Program-made: the position numbers and the translations under genes
Notes under the pieces: model-generated
Database searches by the model: none
What the model was told of the DNA's origin: nothing
The model's input: the letters and a program-made list of their open reading frames with translations, nothing else
Assembly: GCA_035652095.1 (NCBI GenBank)
Contig: DASREM010000013.1
Location: 310,001 to 374,000, forward strand
DNA: 64,000 nucleotides
Direction: 5' to 3'
From: DASREM01 sp035652095
Lineage (GTDB): Bacteria; Acidobacteriota; Terriglobia; Terriglobales; Acidobacteriaceae
Shown here: in pieces, positions 49,347 through 58,688 of the stretch
How positions within the stretch are numbered: position 1 is the first letter of the stretch
How the letters are laid out: each line of letters starts with the position of its first letter

Positions 49347-50270
49347 TTACCATCCCCTCGTTTGCAGCATGTGCGCTTCATCCAGGCCTGCGACTGCCAG
49401 ACCTTTCATTGCGCCCGTCAGGTCTTCGCTGACTTCAAGCAACACTTTCGGATCATTAAAGTGCGTGGCAGCCTTCACGATCGCGGCGGCGCGTTTGGCC
49501 GCTTCTTTCGGATCGGCGAACTCGGTCGAGTTCTTCATGAATATGCCTGAGCCCACGAACACGGCCTCCGCCCCAAGTTGCATCACCAGTGACGCGTCCG
49601 CCGGAGTGGCAATTCCTCCGGCCGAGAAATTCGGGACCGGCAGCTTGCCTTCCTTCGCCACCATCTGAACCAGTTCGTAGGGAGCCTGGTGCTCTTTGGC
49701 CTTGGCGTACAGCTCCTGCTCGCTGAGCACAGTCAAGGTTCTCATTTCCAGCACGATCTGCCGGATATGCTTGACCGCATGCACGACATCTCCCGTGCCG
49801 GCTTCGCCTTTGGTCCGGATCATGGCCGCGCCTTCGGCAATGCGCCGCAGGGCTTCACCCAGATTTCGAGCGCCGCAAACAAACGGGACGGAAAAGGCGT
49901 GCTTGTCGACATGGTGCGCTTCATCGGCCGGAGTCAGGACTTCGGACTCATCGATGTAGTCAACCCCCAGTTCCTGTAGGATCTGCGCTTCGGCAAAGTG
50001 GCCGATGCGGCATTTCGCCATCACTGGAATGTCCACCGTGGACATGATCTCGCGAATCTTCTTGGGCGAAGCCATGCGCGCCACGCCACCTTCGGCGCGG
50101 ATTTGCGCCGGAACCCGTTCCAAAGCCATCACGGCGACCGCGCCCGCTTCCTGCGCGATCTCGGCCTGCTTGGCATCGGTGACGTCCATAATGACGCCGC
50201 CCTTGAGCATTTCGGCCAGGCCTGTCTTCAAACGCAGGCTGGTGCTGGAGTGTCCATTGTTTTGCGACAT
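49347..50270 (-). CDS. pdxS: Pyridoxal 5'-phosphate synthase synthase subunit
   Basis: Builds PLP from ribose 5-phosphate, glyceraldehyde 3-phosphate and ammonia. 307 residues. GGVIMDVTDAKQAEIAQEAG holds the first catalytic lysine and MALERVPA follows; RTKGEAGTGDVVHAVKH and FSAGGIATPADASLVMQLGA are the phosphate-binding parts of the TIM barrel. AGGAG precedes the ATG at 50270. The open frame runs far upstream to 51170 through the divergent regulator, but that part is antisense. A divergent PdxR-type regulator sits 87 bases away. Confidence 0.95.
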   Translation of the reverse strand: MSQNNGHSSTSLRLKTGLAEMLKGGVIMDVTDAKQAEIAQEAGAVAVMALERVPAQIRAEGGVARMASPKKIREIMSTVDIPVMAKCRIGHFAEAQILQELGVDYIDESEVLTPADEAHHVDKHAFSVPFVCGARNLGEALRRIAEGAAMIRTKGEAGTGDVVHAVKHIRQIVLEMRTLTVLSEQELYAKAKEHQAPYELVQMVAKEGKLPVPNFSAGGIATPADASLVMQLGAEAVFVGSGIFMKNSTEFADPKEAAKRAAAIVKAATHFNDPKVLLEVSEDLTGAMKGLAVAGLDEAHMLQTRGW

Positions 50271-50283
50271 GAAATTTCTCCTG

Positions 50284-50330
50284 GAATACGTTCTTACTCT
50301 AGAATACAAGTGGCTAGCTGCGAATAGCCA
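50284..50330. promoter_or_regulatory. Candidate PdxR operator region between pdxS and the regulator
   Basis: The 87-base spacer contains a direct repeat GAATAC at 50284-50289 and 50302-50307 (18-base period) and an inverted pair TGGCTA (50311-50316) / TAGCCA (50325-50330). MocR-type regulators often bind direct repeats at divergent promoters. Confidence 0.45.
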
Positions 50331-50357
50331 TTTAGTGATTTCAGAACATACCATTTC

Positions 50358-51854
50358 ATGCGGAAGCATTCTAGCGCGTTGTCGTTGAATTTGCGGGAGC
50401 CCGCCTTCGGGGTGCATCTGTATCGCTGGTTTTACGAAGAGCTGCGCTCCGCGATCCTGGCGGGACGAATTCCTCCGGGGGCCCGGCTCCCGGCAACTCG
50501 CGACCTGGCTGCGCAGTATCAGCTCTCTCGACCCACGATTGTGGCCGCGTTTGAGCAGTTGCGCTCCGAAGGGTACGTCGAAGGGCGGGTAGGCTCGGGT
50601 ACCTACGTCAGCCAGACCCTCCCCGAGCAACTCTTGCAGGTGAAGGCGCAGGCAGCGCGACAAAACGCTCGCCGCCATCCCATCCGGTTCTCGGATTACG
50701 CGCGCCGGCTGCGCATGGTTGCGCGGCCTGCCCCTCGTCCTCTGCGCGCCTTTCGCGCCAATCAGCCCGCACTCGATAAATTTCCCATGGAACTCTGGGC
50801 GCAGGTGGCATCCCGCCGGCTGCGCCGTGCTTCTACCCACCTTCTTGCCGGAGGCGACGCGCTCGGCTATCGCCCGCTCCGGGAGGCGGTGGCCGGATAT
50901 CTGAACACATCCCGCGGGGTGAAGTGTGCCCCCGAGCAGGTGCTGATCATCTCCGGGGTGCAGGAGGCGCTCGACCGTGCCGCCCATCTGCTGCTGAATG
51001 CCGGCGATCCGGTATGGATGGAAGATCCCGGGTATCCAGGGGCGGCAAACGCGTTTCGCGCGGTGGGCGCGAAAGTCTGTCCTGTGCCGGTGGACGCTGA
51101 AGGTCTTCAACTGGACAAGGGCGTGAATCGCTGGCCGGTGCCGCGCCTGGTCTACGTCACGCCGTCGCACCAGTTCCCCCTGGGAATGACGATGAGCCTC
51201 CCCCGGCGCCTGGCTTTGCTGGAGTGGGCGCGCCGTTCAAGGGTTGTCATTTTCGAAGACGATTACGACAGCGAATATCGCTATTCAGGCCGTCCGATTC
51301 CCGCGCTGCAAGGGCTGGATCAGGCCGGGGTGGTGATCTTCGCGGGCAGCTTCAGCGATGTGCTTTTCCCCTCCCTGCGCCTGGGCTACCTCGTCGTGCC
51401 CAACGATATGGTGGATGTGTTCGCCGCTGCCGAGTCGGTCAGCACGCATCATCCGCCGCTGCTTGAGCAGGCAATACTCACCGACTTCATCGTCGAAGGA
51501 CACTTTGCCCGTCACATTCGCCGCATGCGCGAACTCTACGCGGAACGGCTCGCTGTTTTCTTGGCGGGGGCTCGCGAGCAACTGGCAGGAGCGCTGGAAA
51601 TTTCCGATGTCGAAGCCGGATTGCGCACCGTCGGTTGGCTGCGCAGCGGCCTAAACGCCAATGCTGTTGCAAGGGCGGCCGCAGCGCAGAACGTTGAGGT
51701 CGTTTCGCTCAGCCGATACGCGTATGGAAATTTTCGCCGTCAGGGATTGGTGCTGGGGTTTGCCTCGGTGGACCAGCGTGAATTGCGGCGCGGGATTGAA
51801 GAGCTTGCGCGAGTGCTGGAAAGAATGAATCGTACTGGTCGGCTTGACGCGTAG
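50358..51854 (+). CDS. MocR/PdxR-family transcriptional regulator with altered PLP site
   Basis: 498 residues. The N-terminal GntR-type HTH (LRSAILAGRIPPGARLPATR to VEGRVGSGTYVS, about residues 30-92) is fused to an aminotransferase-fold domain (about 110-490). Most of the cofactor frame is intact: EDPGYPGAANAFRAVG, TPSHQFPLGMTMS and FEDDYDSEYRY with its Asp. However, the Schiff-base lysine is missing: the motif is AGSFSDVLFPSLRLGY with D334 (gat at 51357) where GTFSK is expected. It is divergent from pdxS, the arrangement of PdxR activators that sense PLP. How it would sense PLP without the lysine is open. Confidence 0.88.
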   Translation: MRKHSSALSLNLREPAFGVHLYRWFYEELRSAILAGRIPPGARLPATRDLAAQYQLSRPTIVAAFEQLRSEGYVEGRVGSGTYVSQTLPEQLLQVKAQAARQNARRHPIRFSDYARRLRMVARPAPRPLRAFRANQPALDKFPMELWAQVASRRLRRASTHLLAGGDALGYRPLREAVAGYLNTSRGVKCAPEQVLIISGVQEALDRAAHLLLNAGDPVWMEDPGYPGAANAFRAVGAKVCPVPVDAEGLQLDKGVNRWPVPRLVYVTPSHQFPLGMTMSLPRRLALLEWARRSRVVIFEDDYDSEYRYSGRPIPALQGLDQAGVVIFAGSFSDVLFPSLRLGYLVVPNDMVDVFAAAESVSTHHPPLLEQAILTDFIVEGHFARHIRRMRELYAERLAVFLAGAREQLAGALEISDVEAGLRTVGWLRSGLNANAVARAAAAQNVEVVSLSRYAYGNFRRQGLVLGFASVDQRELRRGIEELARVLERMNRTGRLDA

Positions 51855-51912
51855 TCTATTCTGGTTCCATCAATCCCCCGAGAATTGGACAGCTGTGTTC
51901 TGAGAGGTTTTC

Positions 51913-54351
51913 GTGCTGCCTATCATCAGGTTGCGCCTGCCGCTTCCATTTCGGTCTGCGTTATTGACCATCATTCTGGCCTTCGCCCCGTACTCAAACC
52001 TGTTTGCACAGGCACCTCAAGCACCCGACGCGTCCACCATCCTGTATAGGCAGTTACAGAACGCTTCCGCATTTGATAAATGCGTTCGCCTGGAAAACGT
52101 GGTCCTTAAGCGTGATCGCGTCAACATCACCTTCTCCAACGGCATGCTGTATTTGACGCCGGCAGTAGCGGGGAAGGTCCGCGCGGGAGTGTTCATTGGG
52201 TCTGGGACCCTGCAAGCTGACCCGCCGGCGGCGAGCTTCGAACTGGGAAATGTGCGTCGCTTGTTGAAAGCTGACAATGTGTCGTCAGATTTCAAGACTG
52301 TCGTCCTCAGGTTCACCGACGACACAGCAGAGGAACTCATCCCGCAAGGCTCGCAACAAGGCGCAGTCACTTCGGAAGCTGCTGCGCGCCTTGCTGCGGA
52401 ACTGGAGCCGCGACTGCTGAAGGAAACCGGCATGAATGTTTCCGCCCGCCAGCTGGAATCCATATTGAACCAGGAGTTGCCAGGGATATTTCTGGCGCAG
52501 ATGGACGGCGGCAGGCGTCAACGATTCACCTTTCTGTTTGATCCGCAAGCGCGCCTACCGGTAGACAAGTTCGGCATCAATGCAGGCGAGGAAGGTCTGA
52601 TTTTCGCTTACGACGAGACCTTACGCGGAAACGATATCTGGATGGCTTTTCATGCGGAGAAGGATTACGCCACCGGCTTCGCGTCCTACTCCGACGCCGC
52701 AAACCTGGTTGATACGAATCAATACGCACTGAGCTTAGATTTGTTGGAACCGAAAAAAGTACTGGGCCTGACTGCGAAGATGGACTTGACCGTACGTAGA
52801 GATGGAATCCTGGTCATCCCTTTTGCATTGGGCGAAGGCTTGGGCGAGGCAAACGACGAGCGTCGCAAGAAACAGCTGCACGTTCTGGCTGCCCGGTTGG
52901 AGGAAGGTCCGGACCTGCCGTTTTTTCAGGAACCATGGGAAAGCGGATTCAGCATAGTCCTGCCCAAAACGGCTGCCCGAGGCGAACACGTCTCACTGCG
53001 CGTGGACCTCAAAGGCGACTTCATGATGGAGTCAGAGGTCGTGACCGGGACCTATTTCCCGCGCAGCAACGAAACCTGGTACCCCCGACATGGTTACTTG
53101 AGCCGTTCGAGATTCGATGTTTCTATTCTTCATCGCAAGAAAGACCGCGTTGTCAGCATTGGGGAGTTAGTTAAGGAAGAGCCTGCGCCGGAAACAAAGG
53201 ATGCTGTAGTTTCTGAATTTCGAATGGACGAGCCGATCAGCCTCATCTCGTTTGCGGTTGGCCCGTACGAGATTCACAAGGACTCTGCGAAACAAAACGA
53301 CGGCAAAACCCTGCCGCTCGAGTTCTATTCCATGCCCGGAAGCCGGACAGCCATAAAGGAAGACTTCATCCTGGCAGAAATGAACAACAGTGTCCGCTTC
53401 TTCAGCAACATGTTTGGCCAATACCCCTATCTTCTGTTCCGCGGCGTATACCACCCCTTCAACTTCGGACAGGGCTTCCCCACCACGATCATGATCCCGA
53501 ATGCCGATTATTCAAATTACCGTACCTATGCTTTCATTGCCCATGAAACTTCGCATCAGTGGTGGGGAGACATGGTGTTGTGGCGCTCCTACCGCGACCA
53601 GTGGCTCAGTGAAGGTTTTGCGGAGTACTCCGGGATGCTCTATGCGCAATTGCGCGGCAAGACATCCTCGGAAAAGGAATTGATTGAACGGGCGCGGCGG
53701 GAACTCAAAATGCCTCCGGTCACGCTCACCGGAGTCGGGCAGGGCCGGCTTGTGGACGTAGGCCCACTGATCATGGGGCATCGCGTGGAAAGCCGCGAGA
53801 CTGGCGGCGCGTATTCGACTCTGACCTACGAAAAAGGAGCGTTAGTGCTGCGCATGCTGCACTTCCTTTTTACGGATCCACAAACTGGCGACGGAGCGCC
53901 GTTCTTCACAGTGATGCGCGATTTTGTGGATCGCTATAAAGGTAAGACCGCGACCACGGAACAGTTCTTCGCGGTCGCCAGTGAACATCTGAAGGACACG
54001 GCACTGGCGAAAAAGTTTGGATATACGGATCTCAACTGGTTTTATAAGCAATGGGTCACCGAGACCTACCTTCCCTCCTATGAGCTTTCCTACCATATCG
54101 CGCCAGATTCGGCCGGCGGCGCCCTCCTTGAAGGCGAACTGTCGCAGACCGGGCTGCCGGAAGGCGAAACCTGGTTTACCGTACTGCCGGTGATCGTGCA
54201 TTTCAACGGAGGTAAGATTTCTCGCGGCAGCGTTGCAGTTCTGGGCCCGCATTCGCCCGTGCGCTTCAAGTTGCCCCAGGTTCCGGAGAAGGTGGAACTG
54301 GATCCGGACATGTGGATTCTTTCGGATCGAAGCACGAGCAGCAAGCGCTAG
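51913..54351 (+). CDS. M1-family (gluzincin) metallopeptidase, exported
   Basis: 812 residues with an N-terminal signal segment (LPFRSALLTIILAFAP to LFAQ). The zinc site is complete: H544-ETSH-548 and E567, with WLSEGFAEYS downstream. The GAMEN substrate-binding motif that precedes HExxH in aminopeptidases is replaced by GQGFP (519-523), so the N-terminus-anchoring Glu is absent. The first 340 residues are beta-rich and unusual (SFELGNVRRLL, VRRDGILVIPFALGEGLGE). The tail after about 700 is a further beta domain. GTG start, GAGAGG upstream. Periplasmic peptidase; not a typical aminopeptidase. Confidence 0.85.
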   Translation: MLPIIRLRLPLPFRSALLTIILAFAPYSNLFAQAPQAPDASTILYRQLQNASAFDKCVRLENVVLKRDRVNITFSNGMLYLTPAVAGKVRAGVFIGSGTLQADPPAASFELGNVRRLLKADNVSSDFKTVVLRFTDDTAEELIPQGSQQGAVTSEAAARLAAELEPRLLKETGMNVSARQLESILNQELPGIFLAQMDGGRRQRFTFLFDPQARLPVDKFGINAGEEGLIFAYDETLRGNDIWMAFHAEKDYATGFASYSDAANLVDTNQYALSLDLLEPKKVLGLTAKMDLTVRRDGILVIPFALGEGLGEANDERRKKQLHVLAARLEEGPDLPFFQEPWESGFSIVLPKTAARGEHVSLRVDLKGDFMMESEVVTGTYFPRSNETWYPRHGYLSRSRFDVSILHRKKDRVVSIGELVKEEPAPETKDAVVSEFRMDEPISLISFAVGPYEIHKDSAKQNDGKTLPLEFYSMPGSRTAIKEDFILAEMNNSVRFFSNMFGQYPYLLFRGVYHPFNFGQGFPTTIMIPNADYSNYRTYAFIAHETSHQWWGDMVLWRSYRDQWLSEGFAEYSGMLYAQLRGKTSSEKELIERARRELKMPPVTLTGVGQGRLVDVGPLIMGHRVESRETGGAYSTLTYEKGALVLRMLHFLFTDPQTGDGAPFFTVMRDFVDRYKGKTATTEQFFAVASEHLKDTALAKKFGYTDLNWFYKQWVTETYLPSYELSYHIAPDSAGGALLEGELSQTGLPEGETWFTVLPVIVHFNGGKISRGSVAVLGPHSPVRFKLPQVPEKVELDPDMWILSDRSTSSKR

Positions 54352-54360
54352 CTCGGCCGA

Positions 54361-54840
54361 CTATTTATCCACGAACTTCGCGAACATGCGCTTGGGATCG
54401 ATCGCGATAAACAGCCCCTCGCTCCGCGCCAGCACTTCACCCTTCTGATTCAGAATCTCTGCCATGTTGATATGTTTCCGCCCGCTGACTTTGACCTCTG
54501 TGGATTCAACCCGCAGGGGCTTGTTCAAGGGTACCGGCTTCAGGTACTGCACCTTGATCTCGGAGGTGAGCGCAATTACGTGATGCAGCTTGTTCACCTT
54601 ACCCATGGCCTCGTCCAGGATCGTGGCGATGATCCCTCCGTGGCAGTGGCCCGGTGGCCCCGTATAGCGCTTACCAAGCCGGAAGCGGCAGACGAAGCAA
54701 TCCCGCTCTTCGTCATAGGTGAATTTCAGGCGCATACCCTCGGGATTGTTCTTTCCGCACCCGAAACAAAAGTTCTTTTGCAGTCGGACGTAGCGCGTGT
54801 CATGGCCCCGGCCATGGCCCTTTTTCGACATAGCCAGCAT
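54361..54840 (-). CDS. Hotdog-fold thioesterase (PaaI-like)
   Basis: About 159 residues. The PaaI/acyl-CoA thioesterase core is GHCHGGIIATILDEAMG, containing the HGG motif and the catalytic-type Asp/Glu, followed by SEIKVQYLKPVPLNKPLRVE. A Cys-pair segment FCFGCGKNNPEGMRL precedes the core, as in the uncharacterised PaaI-like group. The start is unsure: ATGs at 54888, 54840 and 54831 share the frame; I use 54840. It converges with the M1 gene (9 bases apart). Substrate unknown. Confidence 0.85.
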   Translation of the reverse strand: MLAMSKKGHGRGHDTRYVRLQKNFCFGCGKNNPEGMRLKFTYDEERDCFVCRFRLGKRYTGPPGHCHGGIIATILDEAMGKVNKLHHVIALTSEIKVQYLKPVPLNKPLRVESTEVKVSGRKHINMAEILNQKGEVLARSEGLFIAIDPKRMFAKFVDK

Positions 54841-55002
54841 TCTATCGTGGGCCGTCCTTTCATTCTCCCCTGCAAATCCTGTATACATATCGGTTTGCCG
54901 TAGCAGCCGCGGGGCGATGGAGCAGCCAAGTCGTTCATGATCTCTGCTCTCTTTTGTAAAACTCCATCGTCTTTACTGGTTGCTCTACAGATGGGAGCTA
55001 AA

Positions 55003-58000
55003 GTGAACCTACGCCGCCTTGCTAACTTAGTCCTGATTTGTGTGCTTGCTCTTCCACTCGCTGCCCAGGAAAAACAGCAACCGGAAAGCAAAAAACAGGA
55101 ACCGCCGGTCGAGAAGACCAAGAAAAATCAGAAGAAAGCTCCCCCCGACAAGAACGCCACGCCCGAAGAGAAGAAAGGCGTCCCCACTTCCGATACCTTC
55201 AGCGGACTGCAATTTCGCCTGATTGGGCCTGCAGTCGCCTCCGGGCGCGTGATCGCATTCGCGGTGAATCCCAAAAACAAGTACGAGTATTACGTTGGCG
55301 TGGCTTCCGGCGGGGTGTGGAAGACGACCAACGATGGCACCACTTGGACTCCAGTCTTCGACGGCGAGGGCTCGTACTCGATCGGATGGGTCACCCTCGA
55401 TCCCAACGATCCTTCCATCGTGTGGGTAGGAACGGGCGAAAGCAATAGCCAACGAAGCGTCGGTTATGGCGATGGCGTGTATCGCTCCGAAGATGGCGGC
55501 AAGAGCTGGAAGAACCTGGGTCTAAAGAAGTCCGAGCACATCGGCCGCATCGTCATTGATCCCCGGGACAGCAAAGTGGTGTATGTCGCCGCGGAAGGTC
55601 CGTTGTGGGGACCGGGCGGGGATCGCGGCCTCTATAAGACGACCGACGCCGGCAAGACCTGGAAAGCCGTCTTGACCATCAGCGAGAATACCGGCGTGGC
55701 CGACGTGGCCCTGGACCCATCGAATCCTGACATTCTTTATGCCACCGCGTACCAGCGTCGCCGCCATGTATTTACCCTCATTGATGGCGGCCCCGAGAGC
55801 GCGATCTACAAGTCCACCGATGCCGGCGCAACCTGGAACAAACTGAAGTCGGGCTTGCCCACCGAAGACATGGGACGCATCGGCGTGATCGTCTCGCCAG
55901 CCGATCCCAACGTGGTCTACGCCACCATCGAGGCCGCGAACGGCAAAGGCGGCGTCTTTCGCTCCAATGACAAGGGCGCCACATGGGAAAAGCGAAACGA
56001 TTTCGATCAGGGCGCCATGTACTACGGCCAGATCATTGCTGACCCGAAAAACGTTGATCGCGTATTCGTGATGAACGTCTACATGCGCGAGTCAACCGAC
56101 GGCGGCAAAACGCTTCGCAAGGTGAACGAAGCCAATCATCATGGCGATAACCATGCACTTTGGATTGACCCCGATAATACCCGGCATGCTTTGCTCGGCA
56201 GTGATGGCGGGGTGGCTGAGACCTTTGATGGTTTTGCCGCTTGGCAATTCAAGGCTAACCTGCCAACGGTCCAGTTTTACGATGTCGCCGTAGACAATTC
56301 GCCTTCGTTTTACAGCGTCTGCGGAGGAACGCAGGACAATTTCTCCTGGTGCGGGCCTTCGCGGACCAAGGCAATCAATGGCATCATGAACTCGGACTGG
56401 TTCGTCACCACGGGGGGCGATGGCTTCCGTTCGCAAGTAGATCCGGAGGACGCGAACACCATCTACGCCGAGTCGCAATACGGCGTACTGGTGCGCCACG
56501 ATCGCCGCACGGGCGAACAGTTGCTCATTCAACCTGCCGAGGGCAAGGGCGAGCCTCCCTTGCGCTGGAACTGGGATTCGCCCCTCATCATCAGCCCGCA
56601 CTCCCACACCCGGTTGTATTTTGCCGCCAACAAGCTGTTTCGCAGCGATGATCGCGGACAAAGCTGGAAGCCTATCGGCGGCGATCTTACCCGCCAGATT
56701 GACCGCAACAAGCTGCCCGTGATGGGCAAGGTGTGGGGCCCGGATGCGGTGGCGAAGAACCAATCCACCTCGTTTTACGGAAACATTGTTGCCCTGGCCG
56801 AATCGCCAAAGCAGGAGAACCTGGTTTACGTCGGGACTGACGATGGTCTCATCCAGGTCACCGAGGATGGCGCAAACTGGACCCGCTACGAAAAATTTGC
56901 CGGCGTTCCCGACAACACCTACGTCAGCCGGCTCGCAGCCTCACATCATGCCGCGGGCACAGTCTATGCTGCCTTCGATAATCACAAGAACGAAGACTTC
57001 AAACCCTATCTGCTGAAGTCCACAGACAAGGGCAAGACCTGGAGTTCGATCGCCGGCGACTTGCCGGAGAACGGCCCCGTGCTCGCGTTTGCGGAAGACC
57101 CTGTGAACCCGGATCTTCTGTTTGCCGGAACCGAATTTGGAGTCTTCTTCACCATGAATGGCGGCCAGAAGTGGATCCAGCTCAAGGGCGGGCTGCCCAC
57201 CATTGCGGTGCCCGACATCGTGGTCCATCCCAAGGCCAACGACTTAGTCCTCGCAACCTTCGGCCGCGGGTTCTATGTTCTCGACGACATTACCCCGCTG
57301 CGACATCTTAAAGCGGAAACCTTGCAGCAAGACGTCACGGTATTTCCTGTGAGAGATCCGCTGATGTACGTGGAGCGGCTGCCGCTGGGTCTTCCAAAGA
57401 AAGGTTTCCAAGGAGACGCGCTCTACACAGCCGATAATCCGCCGTACGGCGCGACCTTCACCTACTTCCTGAAAGACAAACTCAAGACCAGGAAAGAGGC
57501 TCGCCAGGAAGCCGAGAAGGAGGCGGCCAAGAAAAATCAAACACTCCCCTACCCCAGCAACGACGAACTGCGCGCCGAAGCGCAACAGGCCAAACCCGAA
57601 GTCTACTTCATGGTGTACGACGACTCCGGTGCGCCCATTCGACGCGTCAACGCCGACGTAGGCGAAGGTTTCCATCGTGCTTCTTGGGATCTGCGCTACT
57701 TCGCGCCGGCGCTCAGCGATGAAGAGGGCTCGAGCGGCGACGAAGACTTCCCGAGCGCCGGTAACCAGGGCCCGCTGGTGCTGGCTGGAAAATATTCGGT
57801 GCGGCTCTTTAAGCGCGTAGATGGAAACGTCGCCCAACTCGGTGCACCCCAGTTGTTCAGCGTGGTTGCCGACGGCACAACGGGAGTAAGCGACAGCGAC
57901 CGCGCGGCGCAGGAGGACTTCAATCGTAAGGTGTCGCGATTGTATCGTGCCGTATCCGGAGCAACCAAAACGACTGACGATGTGGCGAACCGGCTGAAGA

Positions 58001-58374
58001 GCATACGCCGGGCTCTCCACGAAACGCCGAATGCCGATCCTCTTCTCGCCCAGGCCGACCTGATCGAGCAGCACAATCGTGAGATCCAGCGCGCGCTCAG
58101 CGGCGACTCTGCGCTGGCTGCTCGGAGTGAGAATGTGCCTAGCTCGATCAACGACCGTCTTACCGGCATCATGGAAGGCGAACGCTTCTCGATCTATCGT
58201 CCCACACAGACCCACCTGGATGCCTTCAGCATCGCATCCCAGGAGTTCGCGGACCAGTTGACGAAACTGCATTCCCTGGTGCAGGTGGATCTGATGAAGC
58301 TGGAAAAAGACATGGAAGCAGCCGGCGCTCCCTGGACGCCTGGGCGGGTTCCAGAGTGGCAGCAGGAGAAGTAG
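55003..58374 (+). CDS. Large exported Asp-box (BNR/sortilin-like) repeat protein
   Basis: About 1123 residues. The signal peptide NLRRLANLVLICVLALPLAAQ follows a GTG start supported by GGGAGC upstream; an ATG 22 codons earlier is possible. After a Lys/Pro-rich linker come at least nine Asp-box repeats of form S/T-x-D-x-G-x-T-W, for example YRSEDGGKSW, YKTTDAGKTW, YKSTDAGATW, FRSNDKGATW and FRSDDRGQSW. They indicate one or two beta propellers of the VPS10/sialidase type. The remaining 350 residues have a charged helical region (KTRKEARQEAEKEAAKK) and a helical end. Often annotated as glycosyl hydrolase; no sialidase catalytic set is evident, so binding is more likely. Confidence 0.8.
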   Translation: MNLRRLANLVLICVLALPLAAQEKQQPESKKQEPPVEKTKKNQKKAPPDKNATPEEKKGVPTSDTFSGLQFRLIGPAVASGRVIAFAVNPKNKYEYYVGVASGGVWKTTNDGTTWTPVFDGEGSYSIGWVTLDPNDPSIVWVGTGESNSQRSVGYGDGVYRSEDGGKSWKNLGLKKSEHIGRIVIDPRDSKVVYVAAEGPLWGPGGDRGLYKTTDAGKTWKAVLTISENTGVADVALDPSNPDILYATAYQRRRHVFTLIDGGPESAIYKSTDAGATWNKLKSGLPTEDMGRIGVIVSPADPNVVYATIEAANGKGGVFRSNDKGATWEKRNDFDQGAMYYGQIIADPKNVDRVFVMNVYMRESTDGGKTLRKVNEANHHGDNHALWIDPDNTRHALLGSDGGVAETFDGFAAWQFKANLPTVQFYDVAVDNSPSFYSVCGGTQDNFSWCGPSRTKAINGIMNSDWFVTTGGDGFRSQVDPEDANTIYAESQYGVLVRHDRRTGEQLLIQPAEGKGEPPLRWNWDSPLIISPHSHTRLYFAANKLFRSDDRGQSWKPIGGDLTRQIDRNKLPVMGKVWGPDAVAKNQSTSFYGNIVALAESPKQENLVYVGTDDGLIQVTEDGANWTRYEKFAGVPDNTYVSRLAASHHAAGTVYAAFDNHKNEDFKPYLLKSTDKGKTWSSIAGDLPENGPVLAFAEDPVNPDLLFAGTEFGVFFTMNGGQKWIQLKGGLPTIAVPDIVVHPKANDLVLATFGRGFYVLDDITPLRHLKAETLQQDVTVFPVRDPLMYVERLPLGLPKKGFQGDALYTADNPPYGATFTYFLKDKLKTRKEARQEAEKEAAKKNQTLPYPSNDELRAEAQQAKPEVYFMVYDDSGAPIRRVNADVGEGFHRASWDLRYFAPALSDEEGSSGDEDFPSAGNQGPLVLAGKYSVRLFKRVDGNVAQLGAPQLFSVVADGTTGVSDSDRAAQEDFNRKVSRLYRAVSGATKTTDDVANRLKSIRRALHETPNADPLLAQADLIEQHNREIQRALSGDSALAARSENVPSSINDRLTGIMEGERFSIYRPTQTHLDAFSIASQEFADQLTKLHSLVQVDLMKLEKDMEAAGAPWTPGRVPEWQQEK

Positions 58375-58688
58375 AAGTAGCCGGCGCACTTGGTTTTACT
58401 TCCTGTGACTTCGTGTCCTTGGTGGTGAATGCAAAAATGTCAACCACCAAGGCCACCAAGAATCACAAAGGAGAACTGATCAGCGGTTGCTCCGGCGCAC
58501 TCAAGATCCCCGCCCTCTTCCCATTTTCGGAAAGCCGCCGCTGCCTTTTCCACCGCTCAGAATCCTTGTCACCACAACAAGTGCTTGCGATCACCCATGG
58601 CTGTGATAGACTTCCGGGCCATCCGCAGTTCTGCGTCTTTAGCAGGAGACTGCGCGGGGGCAAACTCGAAATGCGGGAGACTCGTTGA
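58375..58688. other. Intergenic region before the oxidase operon
   Basis: 314 bases, no gene. It contains the inverted repeat listed separately and presumably the promoter of the oxidase operon, which I could not resolve. Confidence 0.4.
58417..58452. repeat. Extragenic inverted repeat
   Basis: CCTTGGTGGT (58417-58426) and ACCACCAAGG (58443-58452) pair perfectly over a 16-base loop. A second CACCAAG follows at 58454-58460. It has the look of a common extragenic repeat in acidobacterial genomes (from memory, unchecked). Confidence 0.5.

Noticed and set aside
50271..51170. Long N-terminal extension of the pdxS frame
   Set aside because: It is antisense to the MocR/PdxR gene; pdxS has its own ATG with AGGAG at 50270.
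57244..58389. Minus-strand frame of 381 codons
   Set aside because: Antisense to the Asp-box protein gene; no coding signature.
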